A stretch of DNA of 64,000 nucleotides from Symsagittifera roscoffensis (Eukaryota > Xenacoelomorpha > Acoela > Convolutidae): NCBI RefSeq assembly GCF_963678635.1, contig NC_087066.1:37460673-37524672 (forward strand). Direction: 5' to 3'. Numbering within the stretch: position 1 is the first letter of the stretch; each line of letters opens with the position of its first letter. Below are positions 12,801-24,344 of this stretch, one piece after another. The notes under the pieces are model-generated. The model saw only the letters and a list, made by a program, of their open reading frames with translations. It was not told the origin of the DNA and ran no database searches. The position numbers were made by a program, and so were the translations under genes.

Positions 12801-13412
12801 AAATATTCGACATCCATAGCAAATTACGCACTAATTTTTGCAGCAGAATAACTAGAGAACAAAAAAAATAGTCTAAAATATCAAAAAAAATCAAAAAAAA
12901 CTTTTGAACGTTTGAAGCTTTTGATTCGCAAAATGGCGTTAAAAAATCCGAATACTAACTTCAATAGAGTAAAACTAAATTTAGGCATAAATAAGTTTTT
13001 TAAATTGCTTAAACTATGCATTAATGACACTACTCGCTCGCTTTGTTGCTCAAAGTTAAGACAAAAAACGACAATTTTACTCCTGTTTTACTCCTGAAGA
13101 GAACATAAAAAAAAGAACAAAAAACAACACACACGAATACAGAGTTACTCCCCTTTTTAAGGTTTGAACAAAAACACTTGATTTGAAGTACTTCTTTTCT
13201 TTCTTAAAATATTATTTTTTTCAATCACAAGCAGTTTCATCCCAAGCGAAAATTTGTCACATAGATTTAGAATGATTAAAAGATTTTTTAAAAATGAGAA
13301 TATTTATTTTTTGAAGCTTCAATGGCGTTTTTTCATTCAATTAGCCGCTACCAAATCTCTGAAGCATTTCGTTCATTTTGTTTCAGTACGAGCTCAATAA
13401 TTATGAAAAAAT

Positions 13413-13745
13413 CTGTAATTGCCTTTTTTCTTTGTGATATCTCTTTTTCTGTTTTAGACAAGCATCGAGCACAAGAAAAACACAAAGATAAAATTGAATT
13501 TGACATGAAACTATTTCTTGCTCTCTTACTAAAATATCTTTTGAATTGTTTCTATTTTTGGTTAACCTAGTTTGAATGTAAACTAGTTTCACAATCTTAT
13601 TTTAGCAAAAGAAAAATCTGTAATTGCATTTTTTCTAAGTGTTATATTTTGTTTTATTTTAGACAAGCATCGAGATGAAGAAAAAAACACGAAGATAATT
13701 TCGAAAAATTTTTTTTTCTTGCACTGTTACTGAAATATTAGCTTT
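13413..13745. repeat. Local direct duplication, about 130-bp units
   Basis: The block GTAATTGCCTTTTTTCTTTG... with TTTTAGACAAGCATCGAG and an AGAAAAACAC(A/G)AAGATAA segment at about 13413-13555 recurs in diverged form at about 13619-13745. It is intronic and encodes no recognisable protein. Confidence 0.6.
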
Positions 13746-13993
13746 GAACATCGCAATGCTAATTGATTGATGAAACAGCTCATTCATCGCTGAAAAACGT
13801 ATTGATGATTCATCGAAAATTGGTCAATGAACCGCCGTCAGTGCATCGCTGAGCTGCTTCTAACGCTAACAACTAGGGCTTTTAAATTGGCGATGTAAGC
13901 TTTTGAGTGGTGAAGGTTTTTATGTCCTGAAAATGAGACTTATGGCCCCCAATCTAAATCCGCACCGGGAAAATAACTCTTCCTTGTTTTCAG

Positions 13994-14312
13994 CTGTTCC
14001 ATCACCCTCCTCGTCCATCCTCCCAGTTCCACTGTCCAACCGTAATCACAAGAACTATTTGGGGTCCAAGACATACAAGAACAGTACCCAGTCGTCCACA
14101 GGATCCAGAAGCAGCACCTTGCCCTACATAAAGACCCCCTCCCAACAACCCAACCCCGCCTCTGCCAGGAAACGAAGAGTACTCTACACTGTAGTGGCCA
14201 TCACTTTTCTGTATGTAGTCTGCTTCATACCCGGTTCGATGCTCAGTCAGGTCATGTATTGGGACGCCAGCATTCTGCTCGAGGCTTCCCCTCTAGGAGG
14301 TGCAGTTATCAG
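13994..14312 (+). CDS. Class A GPCR, exon encoding end of ICL3, TM6 and ECL3
   Basis: The acceptor is TTGTTTTCAG|CT. Those two bases complete the G left by the previous exon to give Ala, in frame. The first two thirds encode a Ser/Pro/Asn-rich end of the third intracellular loop, making that loop about 140 residues in all. A basic run (ARKRR) follows, then TM6 (VLYTVVAITFLYVVCFIPG). TM6 carries C-F-x-P in place of the usual C-W-x-P. A short ECL3 begins MYWDAS, which resembles the W-(F)-D after TM6 in vasopressin- and GnRH-type receptors; that is a resemblance, not an assignment. The donor is TTATCAG|GTCAGTAAG at 14312/14313, leaving AG. Confidence 0.87.
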
Positions 14313-15189
14313 GTCAGTAAGCAGTTAAACTAAGGGGGAGGGGAGGCGCTGTGGCTTTGAGTGATGGGGGCACGGGATGGGGGGTGTTGCACTGGGATCG
14401 GAAGTTTTTTTCTCAACGTTTTTTGTTATAAAAACCTTTTCATAGTTTTTTTGGTTTCGTGTACAAAGGATTTTTGGTTTCGTGTACAAATATGATTTTT
14501 CCAAGCCCTGCGTGGATCTAGGACTTATTCGACGGTTGCTCATTTTTTCTAAATGTTGAAGCATTTATGATTACTCCTAAAGCAAAATAAGTTTTCTGTT
14601 TGGCCGCAAAAATTCTCCACCGATGGCAATTTTAAACAAAAATACCAAAAAAAGTTCAGTTTTTATGTGAATGGCCTCCTCAAATTTTGTTTTTCTTGGT
14701 GCCAAAACTGAATTTAGAAACACAATTATTTCACAAAATATAAACAAAAGTTTGGACTAAACATGGATGTCATAAATTATTACCAAAAAGGGACGCTTTG
14801 GGTAGTCAGGTGCCCTATCTCTGAAAATGCTGTCCGCCCTCGTCTTAAATCAAAAAGTCTTTGCAGCAAATTTATACTGCTTCAATTGAACATAGGGAAA
14901 AGCAAAAATTCTTATTTCAGATTTTTGCTCGCACATAGGTAAGAGCTATTAAAAATTTGAAAGTTTTTGAAATACTCTGAACTGCAGATCAAATGCAAAA
15001 GATTTTTAGAAGAATCTTGCAGAAGTTTGCATTTCAAGTTGCAGTTCAAAAAAAACGAAAAACCTGTAAAAGTTTTGTTTGTTCATTATAAGAGTTAGAA
15101 TTCTCACAAGATTTTCAAATTGTTTCTTAAAAATGGATGACTCGTAGAAGAGATCAAATTGAACTAAACTAAGGCCACTATGAACAAAC

Positions 15190-15289
15190 ACATATAAGCT
15201 CTTAAGCAAAATTTCTGTTTGTTCACTCAGCAGTAAGACTGAAAATTATATCTGTCAAAGTTAAACCCAATGAATGTGAGCTATAATTG
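15190..15289. repeat. 100-bp segment duplicated at 41877-41976
   Basis: The segment starting ACATATAAGCTCTTAAGC and ending GAGCTATAATTG recurs at 41877-41976 with about one difference noticed (TTAAACCC versus TTAAGCCC). Both copies sit directly before a full E repeat, so flank and repeat were copied together, or the E unit is longer in these two copies. Confidence 0.8.
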
Positions 15290-15823
15290 TTGTTCCGACT
15301 TTCGATACGAAAGTAACGGAATATTTGTGCTCGGGGTGGGTTTTTTTTTCTTCAGACAAATTTCGACTTTTTAACTAGCCATTGTTGACGGAATTTTTTA
15401 TTTCATTCGAAAGCTATTGTTGTCTTGAGCTCAAATTTGAAAAGAGTTTTCACCTGTGATCATTTTTCGTAAAGTTATGGGGGTTTAAAGATTGCCGTTT
15501 TGGCCAATTTGGGACAATTAACGCGCGAAATATTTCACGCTATTAACGCGTAAGCGGAGAGTTAATCCGTCTTAAAATCGTTCCAAATTCGTTGAAAGAA
15601 GCTTATTTGCCATAATTGATTTGTTACAAGGAGCGAAATCTATCCTTTTGTACTTAATATGGCGTGTGGGGGGATGATTTTAATAAAAAATTTCAATTGT
15701 AAGAAAAAAATTTTTTAAATTTATTTTGATACATTTAATTTTTTGATGTTATTACTGCTCCATAAAACCTTAAAAGGCAGTCGGAACATTCAGGGCTTCG
15801 CCCTGATACGAGCAGTCTTGTTT
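15290..15823 (+). repeat. E repeat, full copy
   Basis: A non-coding unit of about 535 bp starting TTGTTCCGACTTTCG and ending CGAGCAGTCTTGTTT. Near the left end is a stem-loop (ACTTTCG-ATA-CGAAAGT, extended by TTCCG/CGGAA). Near the right end is a second stem-loop (CAGGGC-TTC-GCCCTG). A central GC-richer block has AATTAACGCGCG, TATTAACGCGTAAGCGGAG and GTTAATCCGTC. GTTCCGACT near the left and AGTCGGAAC near the right are inverse copies. No ORF is conserved between copies. A truncated left end recurs at 15909-15952. Confidence 0.85.
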
Positions 15824-15908
15824 GTTTTGGAAACTTTTTAAAAATGGTTTAGGGTTTTTTTATAGTTTACATCATGTTTCTGTAATCAATCAAAAATGTT
15901 ACTGCTTA

Positions 15909-15952
15909 TTGTTCCGACTTTCGATACGAAAGTGACGGAATATTTATGCTCG
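15909..15952 (+). repeat. E repeat, left-end fragment
   Basis: Only the first about 44 bp (TTGTTCCGACTTTCGATACG to TATTTATGCTCG, with the left stem-loop) are kept, followed by unrelated DNA. Confidence 0.75.
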
Positions 15953-16877
15953 TTTATCTTAAATTGAATAAAAATTGGAAGGAAAAGACAAAAGTTGTGG
16001 AAAAGATGCTTGAAAGAGATGCACATAATCATCAGTTACGTTTCTGCGTCAATAAGGGGCTGCAACTGGCAAGATCCCCGTCAAATTGGTTTTGAGACTG
16101 TATACAAACATTTTTTTCCTAAAGACTTTTGCCCAGAAGTCTACATCTTGCAATAATATGAGCATTTCATCGCAAAAATCTTGCATAATTTTTCTTCAAA
16201 TTGAACTAAGGTCTAGTAAACTTGTTGAAATATCGGCGGGTAAAAAAACTTCACATTTTGACATTTTTCTTGCCACTGTTATTTTAGTGTTTGCTAAATT
16301 GATCTTTTTCGGCGGGCAACGTTTCTATAAACAGTTACATATAATAGATCACAGTTATGCAAAGAATAAAAATTTATGGGTGAGTGGGAAATTCGGTGTT
16401 AGAGCTTTTAAATCCGCCAGTTAGGTATCGCAAAATTTGTAATTGAAAAAGAACCACTGTCTTCAGAGAACTTATTTCGAATTAATTCACAACCGTCCGG
16501 AAAAATTGAAGATATCTTTTTGCTACAAATTTTTTATCATAATGTGAACTTGATAGGAGAATTCGACGTTGTAACTGAGAAAAGAAAAAACGTTGCTGGT
16601 AAAATGATGCTGCTAATCACATACTTCCCTTGACACCCTGAATGTGATAAATCGCATAATTGGGTATGGATTGACGGTACATATTGAGCAAAAACTAATC
16701 AGGAAAAATAATATCAATGGTGTTCGAAATGGTTTTCCAGGTAAGATGAGACTGATTATCGGTCTAAATTGGGATACTTACTTGATACTAAATTGAGTCT
16801 GATTACCAAAATTATCTAGTGACTTAATTTCGTCGACTTGAAATTAATCACCAAAAAGAACACGGTGGTACCATTAA

Positions 16878-17195
16878 AACTGCTCGTATCAAGACGAAAT
16901 CCAGAATGTTCAGACTGCCTTTTAATCTCAAGGAATTAGTGTTCACTATAAAAAAAATGATAAAATTTTCCCAAAAATGTTAATTATTTCATAAAATATC
17001 CCACGCTATATAAAGTAATAAATTTGCTAACCGTAAAGTAAAAATAGGACAAGTAGCATGCATCATTTTGGGAGGATTTTTAATTCAGATTAAGACTCTT
17101 CTTATTCGTAAATAGCTCGAAATATATCGCGCGTTAATTGCTTCAAATTGGCCAAACTGGGAATCCTTAAACCCCCATAAGGTTATGAAACATAA
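16878..17195 (-). repeat. E repeat, diverged minus-strand copy
   Basis: Inverted order of E landmarks: ACTGCTCGTATCAAGACG, AATGTTCAGACTGCC, then TCGCGCGTTAATTGC and AAACCCCCATAAGG. The hairpin bases have decayed and parts are missing, so it is older than the copies at 37-40 kb. Confidence 0.6.
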
Positions 17196-17377
17196 TGACA
17201 GGGGAAATATCTTTTTAATTTTTAGTTCAAGCAACGTCAAAAAACGCCAAAATTTTCAAAATTTAACTGGAGAAAAAAAACACCTTCGAAAGCCGGAACA
17301 ATTAAAAAACATAATATAGCAGGAGAACTATAAAGCATCAGACAAAATTCGGTCATAGCTTTGTATTCACTCAATTT

Positions 17378-17853
17378 TTGTTCCGACTTTCGTAACGAAA
17401 GCAATGGAATATTAACTAGCCATTTTTGACGGAATATTAAAAAGCATCCAAAAGGTATTGTTGTCCTGAACTTAAATTTGAAAAGATATTTCAACTGTGA
17501 TCATTTTTGTAAAGTTAAGGGGGTTTAAAGATTGCCTTTTTGGCCAATTTGGGACAATTAACGCCGGATAAAATTTGCGCTATTAACGCGTAAGCGGAGA
17601 TTTAATCCATCTTAGAAATCGTTCCAATTTGGTTGAAGGACTCTTATTTGCCACAATTGATTTGTTACTAGGAACGAAATCGATGACTTTGTACTTTATA
17701 TGGCGTGTGGGGGGATGAGTATCACAAAAAAAGTCAAATTAAAAAAAATCATTTTTTGATTACATTTAACTTTTTCATGTTATTACTGCACCATAGACCT
17801 TAAGAGGCAGTCGGAACATTCAGGGCTTCGCCCTAATACGAGCAGTCTTGTTT
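17378..17853 (+). repeat. E repeat, shortened copy
   Basis: Starts TTTGTTCCGACTTTCG and ends CGAGCAGTCTTGTTT, with an internal deletion after the left hairpin (the GTGCTCGGGG to CGACTT part is missing). The loop arm reads CGTAACGAAAG, weakening the left stem. Confidence 0.75.
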
Positions 17854-19204
17854 ACTTTTAAGCTAGCGTTTTTCATGACCTCGATTTAAGCTAGCGTTTT
17901 TCCTTTTCAAAATTTTATAACCTCTGAAAGATATTGTTGTCCGTAGGTCAAAACAAATACAAACAAGACTGCTCGTTTGACTAAATTTGAGATAGCGTGA
18001 GAGTGGGTTGAGGTAGCAGATTGAATTATGTATCAAGTGCGATGTGAGTGGTCTCGGCCCGCGACGAACAACCATATGCTTGACGGCGGCGCATGCCTCA
18101 ATATCATTCAAGAAAACAAGATATATACAAAAAAAAATTCAGGTAATTGTTTCGATTTTCCAAGAAAGTGAGGAATATATGCTTGGGATAGTTTTGTGTA
18201 TATTCAGACCAATTTTATAAATTGTTGAAAGCGTTTGAGTATCGACTCGAAACTCATTAGATTGCCAAGCAAGTATGCTTGAACTCTTTCAACAGCAGTT
18301 TGCTTGCCTTCTTGATTAATACTCAGTATTTCCATAAAATCAACCCAAACTGTAATTAAGAGGTCAACACTAAGGTCAAAAAACAATCAAGTACCCTCAA
18401 ACGACTAAAAATTCAAGTTTTTGACAAACAAAGTGACTTTTAATCAGGAAAGAACCGCACGGTTTTGCATGATTTCGCAGTTTTTGTAGGTATGGAAAAA
18501 TTCTTGTCATACATTTTTCATAAAAGAATTTGTATGATTAAAATTTTTTGTTTGGATGTCAACTCAGAAAATTGGAATGCATCGTAATTTGAGTTTAGAC
18601 GCAAGTTTTATTAGCGGTAACAAGTATTAAAAGCATTAACCCAGTAATGGTTTTAGTAGATGATTTGTGTTTTAGGCACATCGCTATCCCTCTATCTGCG
18701 TTATGGTTTCTCCGAAGTTATTCTTGCCTTAAGCTTCTTTTTATCCCCCTTTAAAATGTGGTCGCTCAACACCCCGTAGCTTGTCGACCAGTTTTTGTCG
18801 CCTCGTGCTTTTTTGTCTCCTAGCTCTCTCTCTCTTCTTGTATTTCCAACAATTCTCCTTCTTAGCCATTATTCAAAAAGCAGCCTCTTGAGACCAAAAG
18901 TTGCCTATCATCCGCCTTGTCCTGACTTTCAAAGGAGTTCACACCTTTCACCGTTTAAGCTACAAACGCCCAGAGGGAGCGTGGCTTCAGCAGGGCTGAG
19001 CAAATCTGGACAGCCAAGCGTGTCCTCCTATCTGTGGCAAAATTCAGCTAAATCGAAATCCCAGGATCGGCTACGGTCAATGGGCTTATTAATTTTTGAT
19101 TTGGTAAACCAAAAATTCACATTTGAATTTCAATTTACTTTGTCTTCGGAAATTCGTGTTTTCATTAAAAATGGGCTTCAAAATTTTGTTTCCCAACCGG
19201 GCCG

Positions 19205-19265
19205 GGCCTGAAGCAACCGGGCCGAGCCCGGCCCGGCCCGGCCATCAAACTCAGGCCCCGTTCCA
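19205..19265. repeat. GCCCG-rich low-complexity patch
   Basis: A short GC-rich run built of GGGCC/CCCGG units (AACCGGGCCGGGCC, GAGCCCGGCCCGGCC) in AT-rich DNA, present identically in the second duplication copy at about 22635-22695. It is not coding as far as I can see. Confidence 0.6.
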
Positions 19266-19849
19266 ACTCTGATTATCAATTTGATGATGGTAAGTTCTGT
19301 TTCAGATGTTATTACTTTTGTCCATCGTCCGCTGTTTGATTGCTACGTTTTTCTCGTTAATCTTTTTGCTGGGTGCGGGCAAAGCCCCTTTTTATTGGTT
19401 TGATTCCTTTAAATCTGTTGGTTATCGATTAGCCTGCTTGGTGAATTTCTCAGCGTTGCGTGTACATCAAATCCCATCTCTTTTTCCGACTTGCACACCT
19501 TGGATGGGTTATCTTACAAAAACTCAGTCATGTTGAAGCAATTCTTGAAAAACTTAGAGCTCCGAGGGTTTCATCGACCATAACTTTCAACGTTTTTGGG
19601 TTTTTTTTTCGTTCGAGTATGCCAAAACCAAATTTTTCAAACTTCCGATTGTTTTCTCAACAGAGTTACTTTGTCGGAGGTGGAACCCTGGAAATTTGAT
19701 AAAATCCTGTCCCCTCGTTTCCGCTGAAGCATTTCATTTCGTAGTTTAGAACCATGACCCTTGTTTGATGTGACTTTTATAGAGACACCTAGGTGTAAAT
19801 ATAATTTCCTATATGTTTTTAGGATTTCATCGACCGTGTTTTAAGTTGT

Positions 19850-20180
19850 GTCCATTGGCGAAGACAATGAAAATTCTTTCCAAAACTTCGAAAACAATTT
19901 TTCGGCTCTCCTTTAAGTAGTTCATAGGGCCTGAGAAATCTAACTCAATACAATTGCTGGTTTCTCTTGCTTGGTATTGGACATTTTCCATTGCTACGTT
20001 TCTGTCGAGAAGTTTTTTAAGTTCTTACGCTCATCGGTACATTAGCCTTTTGACTCTTTTACTTTTACAGATACCGGTTCTGTACTTTTACAGATACCAA
20101 ACATCTCGCGCTGCATCGAACATTATTCGTTTGTCATGGTGAATTATCTCTTCGATTGGGACCTGTAGTGCTAGCTGATC
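19850..20180 (-). pseudogene. Retrotransposon integrase-like remnant (copy 1)
   Basis: Read on the minus strand, broken frames give DQLALQVPIEEIIHH and, further on, IELDFSGPMNYLKESRKI. The latter resembles the 'DF.Gp' start of the catalytic core of LTR-retroelement integrases. Stops interrupt both pieces and no full DDE core is present. Plus-strand open frames over this part are shadows. The second duplication copy carries the same remnant at about 23280-23610. Confidence 0.4.
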
Positions 20181-20724
20181 AACTAAACATCTCTCCTGCC
20201 AGACACTGTTGTCTCTCGCTGCCAGATAAGTGGCGTTTTGGGCCCATTATTTACCAACCTTCAGCAGATCTTCGTTGACGTTGCTGTTTTTATGTAGAAT
20301 TTACTGAAAAGTTTGTCGCTCTGAACTCTAAATTGAATAATTCTAGAAGGGCCGTAGTATTCCTGAAACTTTGAAGCCTCGAAGAATGGTTGACGGGATT
20401 TTATTGCAAGTTTTGGGTTTAATTGAGGAAATGTTTGCCATGGAATTTTGATGGAGTCGATAATACACTACCGCATTCACAAAATCTGGTGTTATTAGTT
20501 ATTGTCTCTATTTCGGAATTAATCGACTTTTTTGTCGCTTGAATAAAAGTTGCAATATAACTGAATAAATGAGTTCAGTTTTGAAGTTGCTTTGAGGACC
20601 GGGAATGAAAGGACTGAATAGGAATGCACTTCTGCGAAATTTTTATTCAAATCAGTTTGAGCGTCGGATAAAGGATCCATATATTTAACGGTTCCCCCCT
20701 TTTTAACTCTAAACAACTTAACAC

Positions 20725-21935
20725 CCTACAATTTCACTCCCTACTTTTTGTTGCCTTAGCAATATAACATCGCTACATTTTAAAACAATTTCTATGACTT
20801 AACACCGTTTTAATCCAAATGAAAAGAAAACTTACTTCAAAGGGGATTTCGGTAACCATCAAAGAATTAAACGAGAGAAATTTTTGCCATTTAAAGCCAG
20901 ACAAATTTGCGCTACTTAATTCGCGTAAGTCTTCTCCAGAACTCTCAGCATTTCGGGGTCGCCGCACAAAATGATTCGCTCATGATCATTTGATCCACTG
21001 TCATACCGGATAAAATTTTCAAAAATTTCAGGGATCTCGAAATTTCGCGCAACGGGGATGGGCGGCATATTTACATCTAGCTGCTTACGAGTGCGAGCAG
21101 CCGTTCGGATCAGTTTGTCTTTACTTGGGAGAGCAAACTGAGTAGCCAAATCGTTGGTAATTGGCAAAACCGCACTGGCAACTGCAACAGTCGGGGTGAA
21201 TCTCTCGCTGAGATCTTTTATATGCTTTATGACATTTCGGGCCTCCGATTTTCCCGCTGAAATGTCGTGGTTATGCTCTCCACGCGTCTCGATTAATTCG
21301 TTATTTTCAGTAATGGCAGTTGCTCGACATTTATGTGTTTGATATTTTGAGCAAATCCAGTTTTCTGTAAACTTATTTTTTCGCTTGAAATAAAATTCAT
21401 GGCCGGACGCTATAAGAATTGGCTTGTTTTTAGATGAAACTGTGAACTCGAAAGAAGACTCAATCATAATGTGTTTATTTTGTTTGCGTTTGCTTATCAC
21501 TTGAGTAAAGTATAAAGTGACTGTCAGAATTTAATTTTTGTCAGAATTTTTACGGCAAATTGTTTTGAATTAGCACAAGCAGCTTTTTTAGTAATCATAA
21601 AAGTTTAGCGAAAAGTCTAATTGAAAATAAATTACAAACCTGTAGATAAGAGTCTTATATAAATTATGAAGCCTCCTTTTAGCATGTATAACTAAGATAA
21701 ACCAAGTTTTTCATTATGGTGCGTAAGTTAATTGCAGGATTAACTTTGGTGTGATAAGAGTTAAGATAAGGAATTCATAAAGCATTAATTTTAATAGTGA
21801 AATGACTAGGTGTTAAAATGTACTGTGTTAAACTGGAAAATAGGAGTTATATTGTTGTCGATTTAAATTGTTTAGTAGTGAAATGACTAAGTTTTAAAAT
21901 GTACGGTGTTAAATTGTATGTCATTAAATTGTAGG
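20725..21935 (-). mobile_element. Candidate MULE-like element remnant (copy 1)
   Basis: The FLYWCH ORF at 20916-21500 is flanked by TTAACAC-rich DNA. CCTACAATTT at 20725-20734 has its inverse AAATTGTAGG at 21926-21935, and several TTAACAC/GTGTTAA copies face each other nearby. This may be a degenerate terminal inverted repeat, but no target-site duplication was recognised, so the boundaries are tentative. Confidence 0.35.
20916..21500 (-). CDS. FLYWCH-type zinc-finger protein, N-terminal part of a MULE transposase (copy 1)
   Basis: A 194-residue ORF. Residues about 15-80 form a FLYWCH/WRKY-GCM1-like DNA-binding domain: HEFYFKRKNKFTENWICSK, then C-R-A and a closing H-N-H. This is followed by a conserved-looking stretch with R-T-A-A-R-T-R-K and PPIPVARNFEIPEIFENF. 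That order is usual for the N-terminal half of animal MULE transposases, which bind the element's ends. The DDE catalytic half is absent: a TAA follows VLEKTYAN and nothing recognisable comes after it. It is either a truncated transposase or a short FLYWCH protein that has been kept. The identical copy is at 24345-24929. Confidence 0.7.
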   Translation of the reverse strand: MISKRKQNKHIMIESSFEFTVSSKNKPILIASGHEFYFKRKNKFTENWICSKYQTHKCRATAITENNELIETRGEHNHDISAGKSEARNVIKHIKDLSERFTPTVAVASAVLPITNDLATQFALPSKDKLIRTAARTRKQLDVNMPPIPVARNFEIPEIFENFIRYDSGSNDHERIILCGDPEMLRVLEKTYAN

Positions 21936-23279
21936 ACACCTATTTAACACAGAAACATTCTCGGTTTTATTTAATTCGCGATATATGCAAAATGCTCAAT
22001 TCTGATCGGGAGTTACTTCGAAACATGCATTTTGCCCCCTGCCGTTGGTTGCGTTATTTTCATTTTGCGTCCTGTGTTCTGATTGATCGAGATTTTGATT
22101 TTGGTGAAAGAACCGGATTTTGGTTTTGCGTTATGGTTTCTCCGAAGTTATTCTTGCCTTAAGCTTCTTTTTATCCCCCTTTAAAATGTGGTCGCTCAAC
22201 ACCCCGTAGCTTGTCGACCAGTTTTTGTCGCCTCGTGCTTTTTTGTCTCCTAGCTCTCTCTCTCTTCTTGTATTTCCAACAATTCTCCTTCTTAGCCATT
22301 ATTCAAAAAGCAGCCTCTTGAGACCAAAATTTGCCTATCATCCGCCTTGTCCTGACTTTCAAAGGAGTTCACACCTTTCACCGTTTAAGCTACAAACGCC
22401 CAGAGGGAGCGTGGCTTCAGCAGGGCTGAGCAAATCTGGACAGCCAAGCGTGTCCTCCTATCTGTGGCAAAATTCAGCTAAATCGAAATCCCAGGATCGG
22501 CTACGGTCAATGGGCTTATTAATTTTTGATTTGGTAAACCAAAAATTCACATTTGAATTTCAATTTACTTTGTCTTCGGAAATTCGTGTTTTCATTAAAA
22601 ATGGGCTTCAAAATTTTGTTTCCCAACCGGGCCGGGCCTGAAGCAACCGGGCCGAGCCCGGCCCGGCCCGGCCATCAAACTCAGGCCCCGTTCCAACTCT
22701 GATTATCAATTTGATGATGGTAAGTTCTGTTTCAGATGTTATTACTTTTGTCCATCGTCCGCTGTTTGATTGCTACGTTTTTCTCGTTAATCTTTTTGCT
22801 GGGTGCGGGCAAAGCCCCTTTTTATTGGTTTGATTCCTTTAAATCTGTTGGTTATCGATTAGCCTGCTTGGTGAATTTCTCAGCGTTGCGTGTACATCAA
22901 ATCCCATCTCTTTTTCCGACTTGCACACCTTGGATGGGTTATCTTACAAAAACTCAGTCATGTTGAAGCAATTCTTGAAAAACTTAGAGCTCCGAGGGTT
23001 TCATCGACCATAACTTTCAACGTTTTTGGGTTTTTTTTTCGTTCGAGTATGCCAAAACCAAATTTTTCAAACTTCCGATTGTTTTCTCAACAGAGTTACT
23101 TTGTCGGAGGTGGAACCCTGGAAATTTGATAAAATCCTGTCCCCTCGTTTCCGCTGAAGCATTTCATTTCGTAGTTTAGAACCATGACCCTTGTTTGATG
23201 TGACTTTTATAGAGACACCTAGGTGTAAATATAATTTCCTATATGTTTTTAGGATTTCATCGACCGTGTTTTAAGTTGT

Positions 23280-23610
23280 GTCCATTGGCGAAGACAATGA
23301 AAATTCTTTCCAAAACTTCGAAAACAATTTTTCGGCTCTCCTTTAAGTAGTTCATAGGGCCTGAGAAATCTAACTCAATACAATTGCTGGTTTCTCTTGC
23401 TTGGTATTGGACATTTTCCATTGCTACGTTTCTGTCGAGAAGTTTTTTAAGTTCTTACGCTCATCGGTACATTAGCCTTTTGACTCTTTTACTTTTACAG
23501 ATACCGGTTCTGTACTTTTACAGATACCAAACATCTCGCGCTGCATCGAACATTATTCGTTTGTCATGGTGAATTATCTCTTCGATTGGGACCTGTAGTG
23601 CTAGCTGATC
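23280..23610 (-). pseudogene. Retrotransposon integrase-like remnant (copy 2)
   Basis: Same sequence as the remnant at 19850-20180, carried along by the tandem duplication. Same stops, same IELDFSGPMNY piece. Confidence 0.4.
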
Positions 23611-24344
23611 AACTAAACATCTCTCCTGCCAGACACTGTTGTCTCTCGCTGCCAGATAAGTGGCGTTTTGGGCCCATTATTTACCAACCTCCACAGATCT
23701 TCGTTGACGTTGCTGTTTTTATGTAGAATTTACTGAAAAGTTTGTCGCTCTGAACTCTAAATTGAATAATTCTAGAAGGGCCGTAGTATTCCTGAAACTT
23801 TGAAGCCTCGAAGAATGGTTGACGGGATTTTATTGCAAGTTTTGGGTTTAATTGAGGAAATGTTTGCCATGGAATTTTGATGGAGTCGATAATACACTAC
23901 CGCATTCACAAAATCTGGTGTTATTAGTTATTGTCTCTATTTCGGAATTAATCGACTTTTTTGTCGCTTGAATAAAAGTTGCAATATAACTGAATAAATG
24001 AGTTCAGTTTTGAAGTTGCTTTGAGGACCGGGAATGAAAGGACTGAATAGGAATGCACTTCTGCGAAATTTTTATTCAAATCAGTTTGAGCGTCGGATAA
24101 AGGATCCATATATTTAACGGTTCCCCCCTTTTTAACTCTAAACAACTTAACACCCTACAATTTCACTCCCTACTTTTTGTTGCCTTAGCAATATAACATC
24201 GCTACATTTTAAAACAATTTCTATGACTTAACACCGTTTTAATCCAAATGAAAAGAAAACTTACTTCAAAGGGGATTTCGGTAACCATCAAAGAATTAAA
24301 CGAGAGAAATTTTTGCCATTTAAAGCCAGACAAATTTGCGCTAC

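Larger units (their letters stand above)
5660..13993 (+). other. GPCR intron (8.3 kb)
   Basis: Donor GTACAA, acceptor TTGTTTTCAG. It contains a LINE remnant (6440-6700), the AATCCATTATAATGGATT palindrome clusters (8830-9150 and 9650-9800), and two local diverged duplications (near 10645/11130 and 13413/13619). No host exon is recognised. Confidence 0.7.
18697..22126. repeat. 3.43 kb tandem duplication, copy 1
   Basis: The block from TGCGTTATGGTTTCTCC to AACCGGATTTTGGTTT is followed directly by a second copy at offset 3430. I noticed only two differing sites: G18900 versus T22330, and TCAGCAGATC near 20261 versus CCACAGATC near 23691. The shared trinucleotide TGC stands at the left edge, at the junction and at the right edge, as expected of a microhomology-mediated tandem duplication. 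An assembly artefact (both haplotypes placed in line) is the alternative. Confidence 0.92.

Noticed and set aside
18795-19211. 138-residue plus-strand ORF (and its copy at 22225) as a gene
   Set aside because: Ser/Leu-rich composition without a domain. The minus strand of this block shows decayed retroelement sense, so the open frame is probably a shadow. Its presence twice is due only to the tandem duplication.
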